Shown in pieces: positions 10,670-18,989 of a stretch of DNA of 64,000 nucleotides. The stretch is taken from the NCBI RefSeq assembly GCF_937926365.1, contig NZ_CALAOH010000019.1, positions 37,212-101,211 on the forward strand, written 5' to 3'. The stretch comes from an uncultured Azohydromonas sp. GTDB lineage: Bacteria; Pseudomonadota; Gammaproteobacteria; Burkholderiales; Burkholderiaceae_C. Within the stretch, counting starts at the first letter, position 1. Each line of letters opens with the position of its first letter. Below the pieces are notes generated by a model. That model was not told the DNA's origin and made no database searches. It worked only from the letters and a program-made list of their open reading frames with translations. The position numbers and the translations under genes are program-made.

Positions 10670-10809
10670 GGCGGATCGGGAGCCGGAATCGCTTCGATGG
10701 TGCGACTGTAGGTGCGCGCACCGGCGCCGGCACTCCGGAAGCGAACATCAAATCCGCCCCCGCCAACCGCGCATCCCGCGCCTCGGACCGCGCGGCGATG
10801 ACGGGAAAC

Positions 10810-11130
10810 TCAGGCCGGCCCGGCGCCCTGCTGCTGCAGCGCCTGCTGCTCCTGCTGGTATTCCGGCTTGAGCTCGACCACGCGGTAGCCCTCTTTGAGC
10901 AACGCCTTGCGCAGCCATTCCGGATGCTCGCCATCGCCGTTCCAGGTTTCTCCGGTAATGGGATGGCGGTATTTCACATAGCCCGGCGGCGGCAAATTTC
11001 GCGGCAGCACCGGGACCACCTTCGGGTCACCGAGCTCTTCCGGACCGATGTTCCAAAACTCCATCAGTTGCCGAATCTGGTGCAGCGCGATGCGCCGCGC
11101 CTTGCTTGCGTTGTCGAGGTCGTCGGTCAT
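10810..11130 (-). CDS. Short H-NS family nucleoid protein
   Basis: 106 residues. The C-terminal half carries the H-NS DNA-binding motif: YVKYRHPITGETWNGDGEHPEWLRKAL, the TGETW.G.G.HPEW loop that inserts into the AT-rich minor groove. The N-terminal 40 residues (ARRIALHQIRQLMEFWNIGPEELG) differ from the long coiled coil of E. coli H-NS, and the C-terminus is Gln-rich. It probably acts as a silencer of AT-rich or acquired DNA. An AT-richer non-coding stretch lies just upstream (11131-11410). Confidence 0.8.
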   Translation of the reverse strand: MTDDLDNASKARRIALHQIRQLMEFWNIGPEELGDPKVVPVLPRNLPPPGYVKYRHPITGETWNGDGEHPEWLRKALLKEGYRVVELKPEYQQEQQALQQQGAGPA

Positions 11131-11528
11131 CGATCGGCAGGATTGAAGCCAAGCCCAGTGAAGGCGGCCTGCGCAACATCAGCAAGCGGCGCGCCTTGTA
11201 AGACAATATTACATTTTTGCCGAGAATAGCTGGTATTCGACTATTGAATTTTTCGCTCGGAAAACCACAGCTTTCTTCCTTATCGGGATGACGGCCCCGT
11301 TTCCATCCCAACCAAGCAGCGGCGCGGCGCGGATGCAAGCGAAAAACGCGCCAGCGGCAAGGTCGCTTTTCAAGCGGCACGGGCCCACTGGCTGTAACTG
11401 ATACCATTTTTGCGACGGTCCGCATTCGGCGGTCCGCGCCTCACAGCCCGCGCCCGACCGACGCGGGCCGGTGCCACGGTCCACGGCTCGGTCCATGCAC
11501 CGGTGAACCCGTCGCGCATGCGGCGTAG

Positions 11529-11747
11529 ACACTGCTCCCGGCTCCCGGCCGGGTCCTGTTCAACGGCCGCGAGCTGGTGGCCTCCCTCACCGCCGGACGC
11601 ATGCGCAAGCACCGCAGCCGCACCCTTGCCGGCGACAGCGTCTCGCTGGAGCTTTCGCCTTGCGGCCTCGGCAAGGCCCCTATCACTTTCCACCACCTGG
11701 AGCACCGTACTCCGGGAGCAACCACGCCAGGAGCACATGCACGATGA
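11529..11747 (+). pseudogene. infA: Decayed infA-like gene (translation initiation factor IF-1), 5' part lost
   Basis: Reading the frame that ends in TGA at 11745 gives, from 11550, RVLFNGRELVASLTAGRMRK and then HRSRTLAGDSVSLELSP, K-P-I-T-F-H-H-L. This follows the second half of IF-1 (RV.L.NG..V.A..SGKMRK..IRIL.GD.V.VELTPYDL.KGRI.FR). No start codon precedes it in frame, and a TAG sits at 11526-11528. The preceding bases fit VDT-PGSR of IF-1 only in another frame (11525-11548), so the 5' half is frameshifted and eroded. The IF-1 fold needs that half, so this copy should be non-functional. Its stop overlaps the next start (ATGA). Confidence 0.7.
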
Positions 11748-11977
11748 AGACCCAAGACCAGCAGCCGCCCGCCACCGTCATCCAGGACGACGGCCTGCGC
11801 TACAAGCGCAAGGCCGCCGGCTCGCCCTTCAGCTCCGGCGGCGGCAGCGGCATGCACCAGACCACCATGTCGTGCTTCAAGTGCGGCACGCACCGCCCGC
11901 GCGCCGAGCTCACCACCAAGCGGCTGCTGGGCAAGAACCAGCTCGTGTGCGCCGCCGGCTGCAACAAGACGCGCTGA
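11744..11977 (+). CDS. Small cysteine-pair protein, unknown function
   Basis: 77 residues: a polar N-terminus with Gly/Ser-rich SPFSSGGGSGMHQTTM, then a possible zinc-binding knuckle. CFKC and CAAGC supply four cysteines about 30 residues apart, with basic residues between (HRPRAELTTKRLLGKNQ). AGGAG at 11729-11733 lies 10 bases before the ATG. It overlaps the stop of the decayed infA copy, so it may once have been translated with IF-1. Zinc binding and an RNA or ribosome link are inference only. Confidence 0.65.
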   Translation: MKTQDQQPPATVIQDDGLRYKRKAAGSPFSSGGGSGMHQTTMSCFKCGTHRPRAELTTKRLLGKNQLVCAAGCNKTR

Positions 11978-11992
11978 GCGCAGGCCACGGCC

Positions 11993-12997
11993 TCAGCGCG
12001 CGTTCTTCCAAGTCGTGAGGTTGTCGGCCACCGCGTGGTTGATGCGCGTGCCGCTGTTGTTGCCCTCCTCGGCGGCATAGGTGTGGATGCCCACCGCGCA
12101 GGTGCCGAAGCACTTGGCGCGGCTGGCACCGCGGTCGGCCTCGATCACGGGCGAGCCGCTCTGGCCATTGGCGGTGTCGAGCTGGTAGCGGATCTTGCGT
12201 GGCTCGCTGATGGCGATGCTGCCGCTGGCCCCCCACAGCGACTTCGGCGGTGACTTGTCTCCTGCATAGCCCATCAGCAACACCGGCAGGCCTACCAGCG
12301 AATCCTGCGTCGCGTAGTAGCCGAGCCAGCCGGTGGTCTTGCCGATCTCGCAGTTGAGCTTCACGGCGCCGTAGTCGAAGGCGTCGCTGCCCTCGCCAAA
12401 GCTGCTCTGCACCCAGCGCGCCACGGCGAAGAGCCGTCGCGCGCCGCAGGAGCCGAAGGGTGCCGCGCCGGCGTTGTAGGCGGGATAGAAGCGCACGTTG
12501 GTGCTCCAGCCGCCGTCGTAAACGCAGTGCCCGGCCGTGGCCACCGTGTCCTTGCTGATGAGGAAGCCCGTGCAGCTGAAGTCGCTGCTGCCCTGGGAAT
12601 AGGTCAGCAGCCCGATGGCGCGATACGGAAAACCCGACTCGCGCGGGTACACGCGAAAGCGCCGGTCCGCGCCCACCACGCTCTCGGGCCGCACATCCGT
12701 CCCGCGCCGCGCATAGGGCGGCAGCTTGGGCTTGTAGCGCCGGTTGAAGGCCTCCAGCTCGGCGCCGCTGAGCTTCATGGCGGGGAACTCCGCCACGGCA
12801 TCCGGCGCCGTGCCCGCGCGCAGCGCACCTTCGAAGGCCTCGCCCGCACCGGCAGCCAGCGCCGACGCGGTCGGCGCGCTGCCGTCGCTGGTGAGCGTCA
12901 CGTGGTCACCGCCCTGCGCGTGCGCCACGGCCCCGCCCAGCGCCACCACGGCGCCGGCCAGGCGCCATGCGGCCCTGAAAACCCTGGCTCGATTCAT
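11993..12997 (-). CDS. Secreted trypsin-like serine endopeptidase (V8/glutamyl endopeptidase type)
   Basis: 334 residues with a Sec signal (cleavage near AHA, residues 25-27) and a propeptide-like segment to about residue 110. The protease domain has a full S1 triad: His157 in TAGHCV, Asp208 in DAFDYGAVKL and Ser280 in GQSGSPV. The GxSGSPV form, rather than GDSGGP, is typical of the V8-like S1B group. Extra cysteines (142, 158, 184, 216) suggest disulfides. Single gene, convergent with the small cysteine protein and downstream of a sensor kinase on the same strand. Confidence 0.88.
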   Translation of the reverse strand: MNRARVFRAAWRLAGAVVALGGAVAHAQGGDHVTLTSDGSAPTASALAAGAGEAFEGALRAGTAPDAVAEFPAMKLSGAELEAFNRRYKPKLPPYARRGTDVRPESVVGADRRFRVYPRESGFPYRAIGLLTYSQGSSDFSCTGFLISKDTVATAGHCVYDGGWSTNVRFYPAYNAGAAPFGSCGARRLFAVARWVQSSFGEGSDAFDYGAVKLNCEIGKTTGWLGYYATQDSLVGLPVLLMGYAGDKSPPKSLWGASGSIAISEPRKIRYQLDTANGQSGSPVIEADRGASRAKCFGTCAVGIHTYAAEEGNNSGTRINHAVADNLTTWKNAR

Positions 12998-13113
12998 GAA
13001 TCCGTCTCCCTGTCACGAGCTCCGCCCCCGGAGCACCATTGATCATGGAGCAGGTTGCGCGCCCATCGGGTCCGGGCGAGAGGCGGCAGATGGCCGGCCG
13101 CGGGCGCGGAACC

Positions 13114-14652
13114 TCAGCCCGCGTCCAGCTCCAGCGTGGCGACGGTGCCGCCGCCGCTGCGCGCGGCGATGCCGAGGCTGCCACCCATGGCCTCGGCCAG
13201 GCGGCGCGAGATCACCAGGCCCAGCCCGGTACCAGGGATGGCCGAGCGCTCGCGCCCGGCGCGCGCGAAGGGCTGGAACACCTGCTGCAACTGCTCGGCC
13301 GTCATGCCGATGCCGTTGTCGGAGAAATGGATGCGCACCCGCCCCTGCTCGCTGCACGCCGTCACGCGCAGCTCACCGCCCGGGCGGTTGTACTTGATGG
13401 CGTTGCTCGCCAGATTGGAGAGGATCTGGTGCAGCCGCGTCTCGTCCGCGCACACGGCCAGCTGCCCCGGCACCTCGTCCACCAGGTTGACCCGCTGTGC
13501 CTGCGCCTGCGGCATGAGCAGCGACAGCGCGTGGCGCACGCAGCGCGCCAGCGGCACCGAGCCCAGTTCCAGTTGCAACTGCCCTTCGTGGGCGCGCTGC
13601 AGCACCAGCAGGTCGTCCACCATCGCCAGCAGATGGCGTCCCGCGGACTCGATGTGGCCCAGGTACTCGCTTGCCTGCGGTTGGGAGCCGTCCGCGGGCA
13701 TCAGCCGCAGCAGCTGCGTGAAGCCCAGCACCGCGTTGAGCGGCGTGCGCATCTCGTGGCTCACGCGCGACAGCAGTTGCGCCTGCGCCTGCTGTTGCGC
13801 CTGGCGCCGCTCCAGCGCCCGACGCTGCTCCTCCAGCTCGGCGCTGCGGCGCTGCGCCTCCTTCTGCGCGCTGAGGTCCTGCACCTGGTAGAGCAGGCGC
13901 GGCACGGCATCGTGCGGCTCCAGCAGCGACACGCTGACCTGCGTCCACAGCTCGCTGCCGTCGCTGCGCAGGTAGCGCTGCTCGAACTGCACGCCGCGGC
14001 CGTGGCCGTCGCGCAGCGGCTCGAGCTGCCGCGCCTGCCTCGCGACGTCCTCGGGATGCACCAGCGCCGCGTGCTGGCGGCCCTGCAGCTGCGCCGCGTC
14101 CAGCCCCAGCAGCCGCGCCAGCGTGGCGTTGGCCTGCAGCACGTCGCCCTGCAACGACACCAGCGCCATGCCCAGCGGTGCGTCGTCGAAGACATGGCGC
14201 CAGCGCTGCTCGCTGTCCAGCAGCCGCCGCTCCATCTGCGCCCGCGCCAGCGCCACCTCGATGCTCGCGCGCAGCTCGTCGGACTGGAACGGCTTGCTGA
14301 GATAGCCATAGGGCGTGGCGCCCACGGCCTGCGCCACCGTGCCGACGTCGGTGTGCGAGGTCAGGAAGATGACCGGCTGCGCCGCACCCGCGTGCCGCAG
14401 CTGCTCGGCCGCCTGCACGCCGTTGACCGGACCGCGGATGTTGATGTCCATCAGCACCAGGTCCGGCCGGGACTCCAGCACCAGGGACACGGCCTGCGCA
14501 GCGCTGTCGGCCGGGCCGACCACCTGGTAGCCCATGTCCTCCAGCTGCAACTGCAGGTCAAGCGCGATGACCGCGTCGTCCTCGACGATGAGGATGGCGG
14601 GCGACGACGCGTGGGCCGACAGGCGGCTTTGTAGAAGAGAGCTGTATTCCAT
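13114..14652 (-). CDS. Receiver-PAS-histidine kinase signalling protein
   Basis: 512 residues, no membrane segment, so cytosolic. Domains: response-regulator receiver (about 18-135; acidic pocket Glu24/Asp25/Asp26, phosphoacceptor Asp69, Lys120), a PAS domain (about 148-262; FDDAPLGMALVSLQGDVLQAN), a short Gln/Arg-rich coiled coil, a HisKA domain with His299 in SHEMRTPLNAVLGF, and an HATPase domain (NLASNAIKYN, FSDNGIGM, GTGLGLVISRRL). A receiver placed before the kinase suggests it is itself the target of another kinase. No separate response regulator is encoded next to it. The SDR gene 260 bp upstream belongs to a different unit. Confidence 0.9.
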   Translation of the reverse strand: MEYSSLLQSRLSAHASSPAILIVEDDAVIALDLQLQLEDMGYQVVGPADSAAQAVSLVLESRPDLVLMDINIRGPVNGVQAAEQLRHAGAAQPVIFLTSHTDVGTVAQAVGATPYGYLSKPFQSDELRASIEVALARAQMERRLLDSEQRWRHVFDDAPLGMALVSLQGDVLQANATLARLLGLDAAQLQGRQHAALVHPEDVARQARQLEPLRDGHGRGVQFEQRYLRSDGSELWTQVSVSLLEPHDAVPRLLYQVQDLSAQKEAQRRSAELEEQRRALERRQAQQQAQAQLLSRVSHEMRTPLNAVLGFTQLLRLMPADGSQPQASEYLGHIESAGRHLLAMVDDLLVLQRAHEGQLQLELGSVPLARCVRHALSLLMPQAQAQRVNLVDEVPGQLAVCADETRLHQILSNLASNAIKYNRPGGELRVTACSEQGRVRIHFSDNGIGMTAEQLQQVFQPFARAGRERSAIPGTGLGLVISRRLAEAMGGSLGIAARSGGGTVATLELDAG

Positions 14653-14911
14653 GGCGGGGGTACTGCATCCCTCGCCGCGCGCCGGCAGGCACCCGGGGAA
14701 AAGAATGCGGACACGGTAACATTCTGAAGCAGCAATCAGCTTCCTGTATCACCTTGTCGCTTTAGGTCCGCACAGCCCTGAGGTGGATCAAGATTCCGCG
14801 TTGTCGCTGATCCGCCACAGACCGGTCGCAGCCCCTGGTCTCGCCCTCAGCCTGCTCGCCGAGTACCCCGTGCAAGCCGCCGGCGGCCACGCCATCCGGC
14901 ACCGCGCCTTC

Positions 14912-15616
14912 TCATGCCAGTCCCGTCACCGGGATGGACGCGCCGTGGATGGCCTTCGCGCCCTCGGAGGCCAGGAAGCGAATCACCTGCGCCAGGTCGG
15001 CCGGCGCCACCCACAACGCCGGGTCGGCCTCGGGCATGGCCTGCCGGTTCTCCGGGGTGTCGATGATGGAAGGCAGCACGCAGTTGACGTTGATGCCCCG
15101 GGTGCGCAGCTCCGCGGCCATCGCCTCGGTGAGCCGGGCCACCACGGCCTTGGACGCGGTGTAGGCGCCCATCTGCGCCAGCCCCTTCTGCGCGCTGAAG
15201 GCCCCGACGTTGACGACCTTGCCGCCGCCGCGCGCCAGCATGTGCGGCACCACGGCCCGGACGGCGTGCAGCACGCTCCTGGCGTTGAGGTCGAACAGGA
15301 AGTCCCAGGTGCCGTCGCTGGTCTCGTGCACCGCCTCGCCCATGCGGAAGCCGCCAGCCAGGTTGCACAGCACGTCGATGCGGCCGAAGCGCTCCACGGC
15401 CTCACGGCCCAGGCCGGTCACCGCCTCCTGGTCCAGCAGATCGACGCTGGCCAGCAGCCGCGTGTCGCCGTCGCCCCCGAAGGCGGCCGCCAGCGCGTCG
15501 CGGGAGCGGTCCACCAGCACCAGCCGGTCGCCGGCTTCCGAGAACACGCGCGCCACGGCCCGACCCAGATTGCCGGCGGCGCCAGTGACCACCACCACCC
15601 GTTGCTCATCACTCAT
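14912..15616 (-). CDS. SDR oxidoreductase, third gene of the phh operon; candidate dihydropteridine reductase
   Basis: 234-residue short-chain dehydrogenase with nucleotide motif TGAAGNLG (residues 11-18), LCNLAGG, and YTASK (Tyr152, Lys156). The usual catalytic Ser 13 residues before Tyr is Ala here, with a Ser two residues later (VGAFSAQKG). It overlaps phhA by 4 bp (ATGA), so it is co-translated with phenylalanine hydroxylase. That enzyme oxidises a pterin cofactor, and phhB dehydrates the carbinolamine. A reductase completing the pterin cycle is the step missing from the operon, so a dihydropteridine-reductase role is plausible but inferred. It could be an unrelated SDR. Confidence 0.8.
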   Translation of the reverse strand: MSDEQRVVVVTGAAGNLGRAVARVFSEAGDRLVLVDRSRDALAAAFGGDGDTRLLASVDLLDQEAVTGLGREAVERFGRIDVLCNLAGGFRMGEAVHETSDGTWDFLFDLNARSVLHAVRAVVPHMLARGGGKVVNVGAFSAQKGLAQMGAYTASKAVVARLTEAMAAELRTRGINVNCVLPSIIDTPENRQAMPEADPALWVAPADLAQVIRFLASEGAKAIHGASIPVTGLA

Positions 15617-16518
15617 TTCAGTTCTCCCTTGGGACGGCCGGCGTGGTACGCACCCGTGCCGCGATGGATGACGTGGTCGCCGGGCAGCACCTCGCCCGGC
15701 CGGTACGCCGGGCCGCCGTCGCCCATGCGTTCATAGAGCGGCGCGAAGTCGATGCGCGAGAGCTCCAGCAGCTGCTCCAGGTCGTCGATGACGAAATAGC
15801 TTTCCTGGAAGTCGTCGATGCGGTAGTGCGTGCGCATCACGCGCTCCAGGTCGAAGCGGATCCTGTTGGGTGAGGCGCTCTCCAGCGAGAACACGCTCTC
15901 GGTGCTGGAGGAGGCGATGCCCGCCCCGTAGATGCGCAGCCCCTCCTTCTGCCGCAGCAGGCCGAATTCCACCGTGTACCAGTACACCCGCGCCAGGTGC
16001 GTCAGGCGCCCCAGGCGCTGCGCGCGCAGGCCGCCTTCGCCGTAGGCCTGGATGTAATCGGCGATGACCGGGTTCATCAGCATCGGCACGTGGCCGAAGA
16101 CGTCGTGGAAGACGTCGGGCTCCTCCAGGTAGTCCAGCTCGTGCGGCTTGCGGATGAAGTGGCCGGAGGGGAAGCGCCGGTGGGCCAGGTGCTCGAAGAA
16201 CACGTCATCAGGCACCAGGCCCGGCACCGCCACCACCTGCCAGCCGGTGCGCTTCATCAACACCTCCGACAGGCGGCGGAAGTCTGGAATCTGGTCCGGC
16301 CCGATCGGCAGCTCGCGCATGCCCCGCACGAACTCGTCGCAGGCCCGGCCGGGCAGCAGCTTCGACTGGCGCTCGAACAAGGTCTTCCAGACGCCATGTT
16401 CCTGCGCGGTGTAGCGCTCCCAGCCCTGGTCGATGGTCCAGTCCGGGCGCTCGGGCTTGCCGGACTCGCCGGCCGCCAGGCCGTGCTTGGTGTTCAGGGC
16501 TTGCAGTTGGGCTTGCAT
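15613..16518 (-). CDS. phhA: Phenylalanine 4-monooxygenase
   Basis: Hydroxylates L-phenylalanine to tyrosine using tetrahydropterin, oxygen and iron. 301 residues, a bacterial single-domain form without the eukaryotic regulatory domain. The facial triad is intact: His138 and His143 in VFHDVFGHVPML and Glu184 in YWYTVEFG, the same positions reported for the Chromobacterium violaceum enzyme. I chose the start at 16518 because GGAG (complement of 16527-16530) lies 8 bases before it; upstream ATGs at 16539 and 16524 are too close to that site. Operon order is phhB-phhA-SDR. Confidence 0.95.
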   Translation of the reverse strand: MQAQLQALNTKHGLAAGESGKPERPDWTIDQGWERYTAQEHGVWKTLFERQSKLLPGRACDEFVRGMRELPIGPDQIPDFRRLSEVLMKRTGWQVVAVPGLVPDDVFFEHLAHRRFPSGHFIRKPHELDYLEEPDVFHDVFGHVPMLMNPVIADYIQAYGEGGLRAQRLGRLTHLARVYWYTVEFGLLRQKEGLRIYGAGIASSSTESVFSLESASPNRIRFDLERVMRTHYRIDDFQESYFVIDDLEQLLELSRIDFAPLYERMGDGGPAYRPGEVLPGDHVIHRGTGAYHAGRPKGELK

Positions 16519-16535
16519 GTCCATGTCTCCCCTGC

Positions 16536-16844
16536 TCAAGGCCGTGCCTGGAAAGCCGCGAAGGCCCCGTCGATGACGCGGGCCAGCTCGACGTCGTTGG
16601 TCGAGAGGCCCGGCGCGTCGTGCGTGGTGAGCGTGATGGCGACGCGGTCATAGACGTTGAACCACTCCGGATGGTGGGTGCGCTTCTCGGCTTCCAGCGC
16701 CACCTGGGTCATGAAGGCAAAGGCCTGCGTGAAGCCGGCAAAGCGGAATTCACGGGTGATCGTGCCGCCGCGCTCCGCGCCGAAGCGCCAGCCGGGCAGT
16801 TCATGGCCCAGGGCGCGGATCTCCTTGTCGTCGAGTTTTCTCAT
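16536..16844 (-). CDS. phhB: Pterin-4a-carbinolamine dehydratase
   Basis: 102 residues. Recycles the 4a-hydroxy-tetrahydropterin made by PhhA. The family active-site segment is present: EKRTHHPEWFNVYDRVAITLTTHD, with the paired histidines and the later His. The start at 16844 has AGGAG (complement 16853-16857) 8 bases upstream; the longer frame to 17093 runs through the promoter and is not used. First gene of the operon, transcribed away from the Lrp-type regulator. Confidence 0.93.
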   Translation of the reverse strand: MRKLDDKEIRALGHELPGWRFGAERGGTITREFRFAGFTQAFAFMTQVALEAEKRTHHPEWFNVYDRVAITLTTHDAPGLSTNDVELARVIDGAFAAFQARP

Positions 16845-16948
16845 GCGCTTGTCTCCTTGGTGAAGCCGCGGTCCGGATCGGGTCCGGGTGACCAAGTGAC
16901 CGGATCGCGGCTCCGGTTTGCGTTGGGTCAAGGCAGGACTGTAGGGAC

Positions 16949-16995
16949 GACGGTACGCACGATTTCTGCAAGTTTCAGCTGCAATGCGTACCGTC
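16949..16995. promoter_or_regulatory. Long inverted repeat between phhB and the Lrp/AsnC gene
   Basis: GACGGTACGCA (16949-16959) is repeated inverted and perfectly at 16985-16995, separated by 25 bp. The spacer holds two direct CTGCAA copies. It sits in the only region shared by the divergent phhB and Lrp genes, where an operator for both is expected. The likely ligand-responsive binder is the adjacent Lrp/AsnC protein. Confidence 0.65.
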
Positions 16996-17022
16996 ACGCA
17001 AGAATCCTGCAAAACTAGACTC

Positions 17023-17505
17023 ATGGACGAACCAACGAAGCTCGATGCGCTGGACCGGCGCATCCTGAAGGCGCTGCAGGGCAACGGCCGCATGACCTAC
17101 GACGACCTGGCGGAGCAGGTCGGCCTGTCGCCGTCGGCCGTGCTGCGGCGGGTCAAGCGGCTGGAGGAATCGGGCGTGATCAGCGGCTACGTCGCACTGG
17201 TGCGGCCGGAGCGCATCGGCCTGGGGCTCACGGCCTACATCAACGTGCGCATGGAGAAGCAAAGCGGCAGCGACAAGCGCAGTCCCATGGACGTGTTCGC
17301 CGCCGCGGTGCAGACCTGGCCGGAGGTGGCGGAGTGCGCGTCGCTCACCGGCGAGATGGACTACCTGCTGCGCGTGGTCGTGGCCGATATGGCGGACTAC
17401 TCGCGCTTCGTGATGGAGACCCTGCTGCGCCACCCCAGCGTGCAGGACTGCCGGACCACCTTCGTGCTCAACAAGGTGAAGTCCACCACGGCCGTGCCGG
17501 TGTGA
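17023..17505 (+). CDS. Lrp/AsnC-family regulator, likely of the phh operon
   Basis: 160 residues. N-terminal winged helix-turn-helix (LDALDRRILKALQGNGRMTYDDLAEQVGLSPSAVLRRVKRLEESGVI) and C-terminal RAM/AsnC ligand domain (ECASLTGEMDYLLRVVVADMADYSRFV). This family usually senses amino acids, so phenylalanine or tyrosine is an attractive effector given the divergent phhBA operon. I start at ATG 17023, which gives the normal family N-terminus. There is no clear Shine-Dalgarno in front of it, so the mRNA may be leaderless or the start may be 16984. Confidence 0.88.
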   Translation: MDEPTKLDALDRRILKALQGNGRMTYDDLAEQVGLSPSAVLRRVKRLEESGVISGYVALVRPERIGLGLTAYINVRMEKQSGSDKRSPMDVFAAAVQTWPEVAECASLTGEMDYLLRVVVADMADYSRFVMETLLRHPSVQDCRTTFVLNKVKSTTAVPV

Positions 17506-17631
17506 GCCGTCCGCTTGTTTGCCCTGCCCTGGGTTCGCGCGAATTTGTCAAGCGGGCTGCGGCGGATGGGTCCTGCGGACACGGGGGCCTAGACTGGCCC
17601 GCCCCTCAACCCGTCTCGGAGCAACCCCCTC

Positions 17632-18756
17632 ATGAAGATTCGCGCCGCCGTGCTGACCCGGATCGGAGCACCCGCGCCCTACGTGCAATCGCAGCCTCTG
17701 GCGCTGCGCGAGGTGGAACTGGAGCCGCCCGGCCCGGGTGAGCTGCTGGTGCGGGTGCGGGCGGCGGGGCTGTGCCATTCGGACCTGTCGGTGGTCAACG
17801 GCGACCGCCCGCGCCCGGTGCCGATGGTGCTGGGCCACGAATCCGCCGGCGAGGTGGTGGAGTGCGGTCCCGGCGTGACGGACCTGCGCCCGGGCGACCG
17901 CGTGGTGATGGTGTTCATGCCCAGCTGCGGCTGCTGCCTGCCCTGTGCCGAGGGACGCCCGGCCCTGTGCGAACCCGGCGCCGCGGCCAACGGCGCGGGC
18001 GCGCTGCTGTCGGGCGCGCGGCGGCTGCGCATGAACGGCGAACCGGTGCACCACCACCTGGGCGTCTCCTGCTTCGCGGACCACGCGGTGGTGTCGCGGC
18101 GCTCGTGCATCAAGGTCGAGGCCGACATCAGCTTTGCGGAAGCGGCGCTGTTCGGCTGCGCGGTGCTCACCGGCGTGGGGGCGGTGTTCAACACCGCGCG
18201 GCTGGCCGCCGGCAGCAGCGCCGCGGTGCTGGGACTGGGCGGCGTCGGGTTCAGCGCGCTGCTGGCGGCGGTGGCCGCGGGCGCGCGCGAGGTGGTGGCC
18301 ATCGACCTGCACGAGGACAAGCTCGCGCTGGCCCGCGAACTGGGCGCCACCTTCACGGTCAACGCGGCCGATCCCGACGCGGCCGAGAAGGTGCGCGCGC
18401 ACACGCGAGGCGGCGTGGAAGTGGCCTTCGAGATGGCGGGCGCGGTGCCGGCGCTGGAGCTGGCCTGGCGCATCACGCGCCGCGGCGGCAGCACCGTCAG
18501 CGCCGGCCTGCCACACCCGGACCGCCGGCTGTCGTTGCCGCCGGTCCAGCTGGTGGCCGAGGAGCGCAGCCTGCGCGGCAGCTACATCGGCTCGGCGGTG
18601 CCGGTGCGCGACATCCCGCGCTACATCGCGCTCTACCAGCAGGGCAAGCTGCCGGTGAACCGCCTCATGGGCGAGCAGTTGCCGCTGCAGGACATCCACG
18701 TTGCCCTGGACCGCATGGCGGCCGGGCATGCGATGCGGGATGTGCTGATGCCCTGA
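17632..18756 (+). CDS. Zinc-dependent alcohol dehydrogenase (MDR superfamily)
   Basis: 374 residues, the length of class I/III medium-chain alcohol dehydrogenases. Catalytic zinc ligands are Cys48 in GLCHSD and His69/Glu70 in LGHES. A structural zinc lobe follows (CGCCLPCAEGRPALC). The Rossmann motif is GLGGVG with an acidic residue at the end of the second strand (VVAIDLHEDK), indicating NAD preference. It resembles S-(hydroxymethyl)glutathione/mycothiol dehydrogenase-type enzymes, but the substrate cannot be told. It stands alone downstream of the Lrp gene with a 126-bp gap. Confidence 0.88.
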   Translation: MKIRAAVLTRIGAPAPYVQSQPLALREVELEPPGPGELLVRVRAAGLCHSDLSVVNGDRPRPVPMVLGHESAGEVVECGPGVTDLRPGDRVVMVFMPSCGCCLPCAEGRPALCEPGAAANGAGALLSGARRLRMNGEPVHHHLGVSCFADHAVVSRRSCIKVEADISFAEAALFGCAVLTGVGAVFNTARLAAGSSAAVLGLGGVGFSALLAAVAAGAREVVAIDLHEDKLALARELGATFTVNAADPDAAEKVRAHTRGGVEVAFEMAGAVPALELAWRITRRGGSTVSAGLPHPDRRLSLPPVQLVAEERSLRGSYIGSAVPVRDIPRYIALYQQGKLPVNRLMGEQLPLQDIHVALDRMAAGHAMRDVLMP

Positions 18757-18828
18757 TCTCGTCTGCCTCGAAAGAGGGCAGCGCTCACAAGGCCTCGCAC
18801 GCCGTGACGCTGGTCGCAGAAGGAACGT

Positions 18829-18859
18829 CGTCGTCTCGGCTTTCGCTGGGATGACGACG
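18829..18859. repeat. REP-like hairpin
   Basis: CGTCGTC (18829-18835) pairs with GACGACG (18853-18859) around a short loop, with a GGCTTTCGCTGGGAT core. The GTCGTC...GACGAC form recurs at 51310-51376. It lies in a 230-bp gap after the alcohol dehydrogenase, with no other feature visible there. Confidence 0.5.
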
Positions 18860-18989
18860 GGGTGGGCTATCGGCCTGCATGGCAATCAGCGGTGCAAATG
18901 AGAGCGTTGGCCTTGGCATCGCCCACCATCCCGCCACGAAGTTCGCCGCAGGGCTGTAATTTCGTCCAGCCTTGTTGTATGTTGCAGGG

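Noticed and set aside
11209..11532. Minus-strand frames over the AT-richer stretch
   Set aside because: No family-like sequence and no RBS; they cross the decayed infA copy on the other strand.
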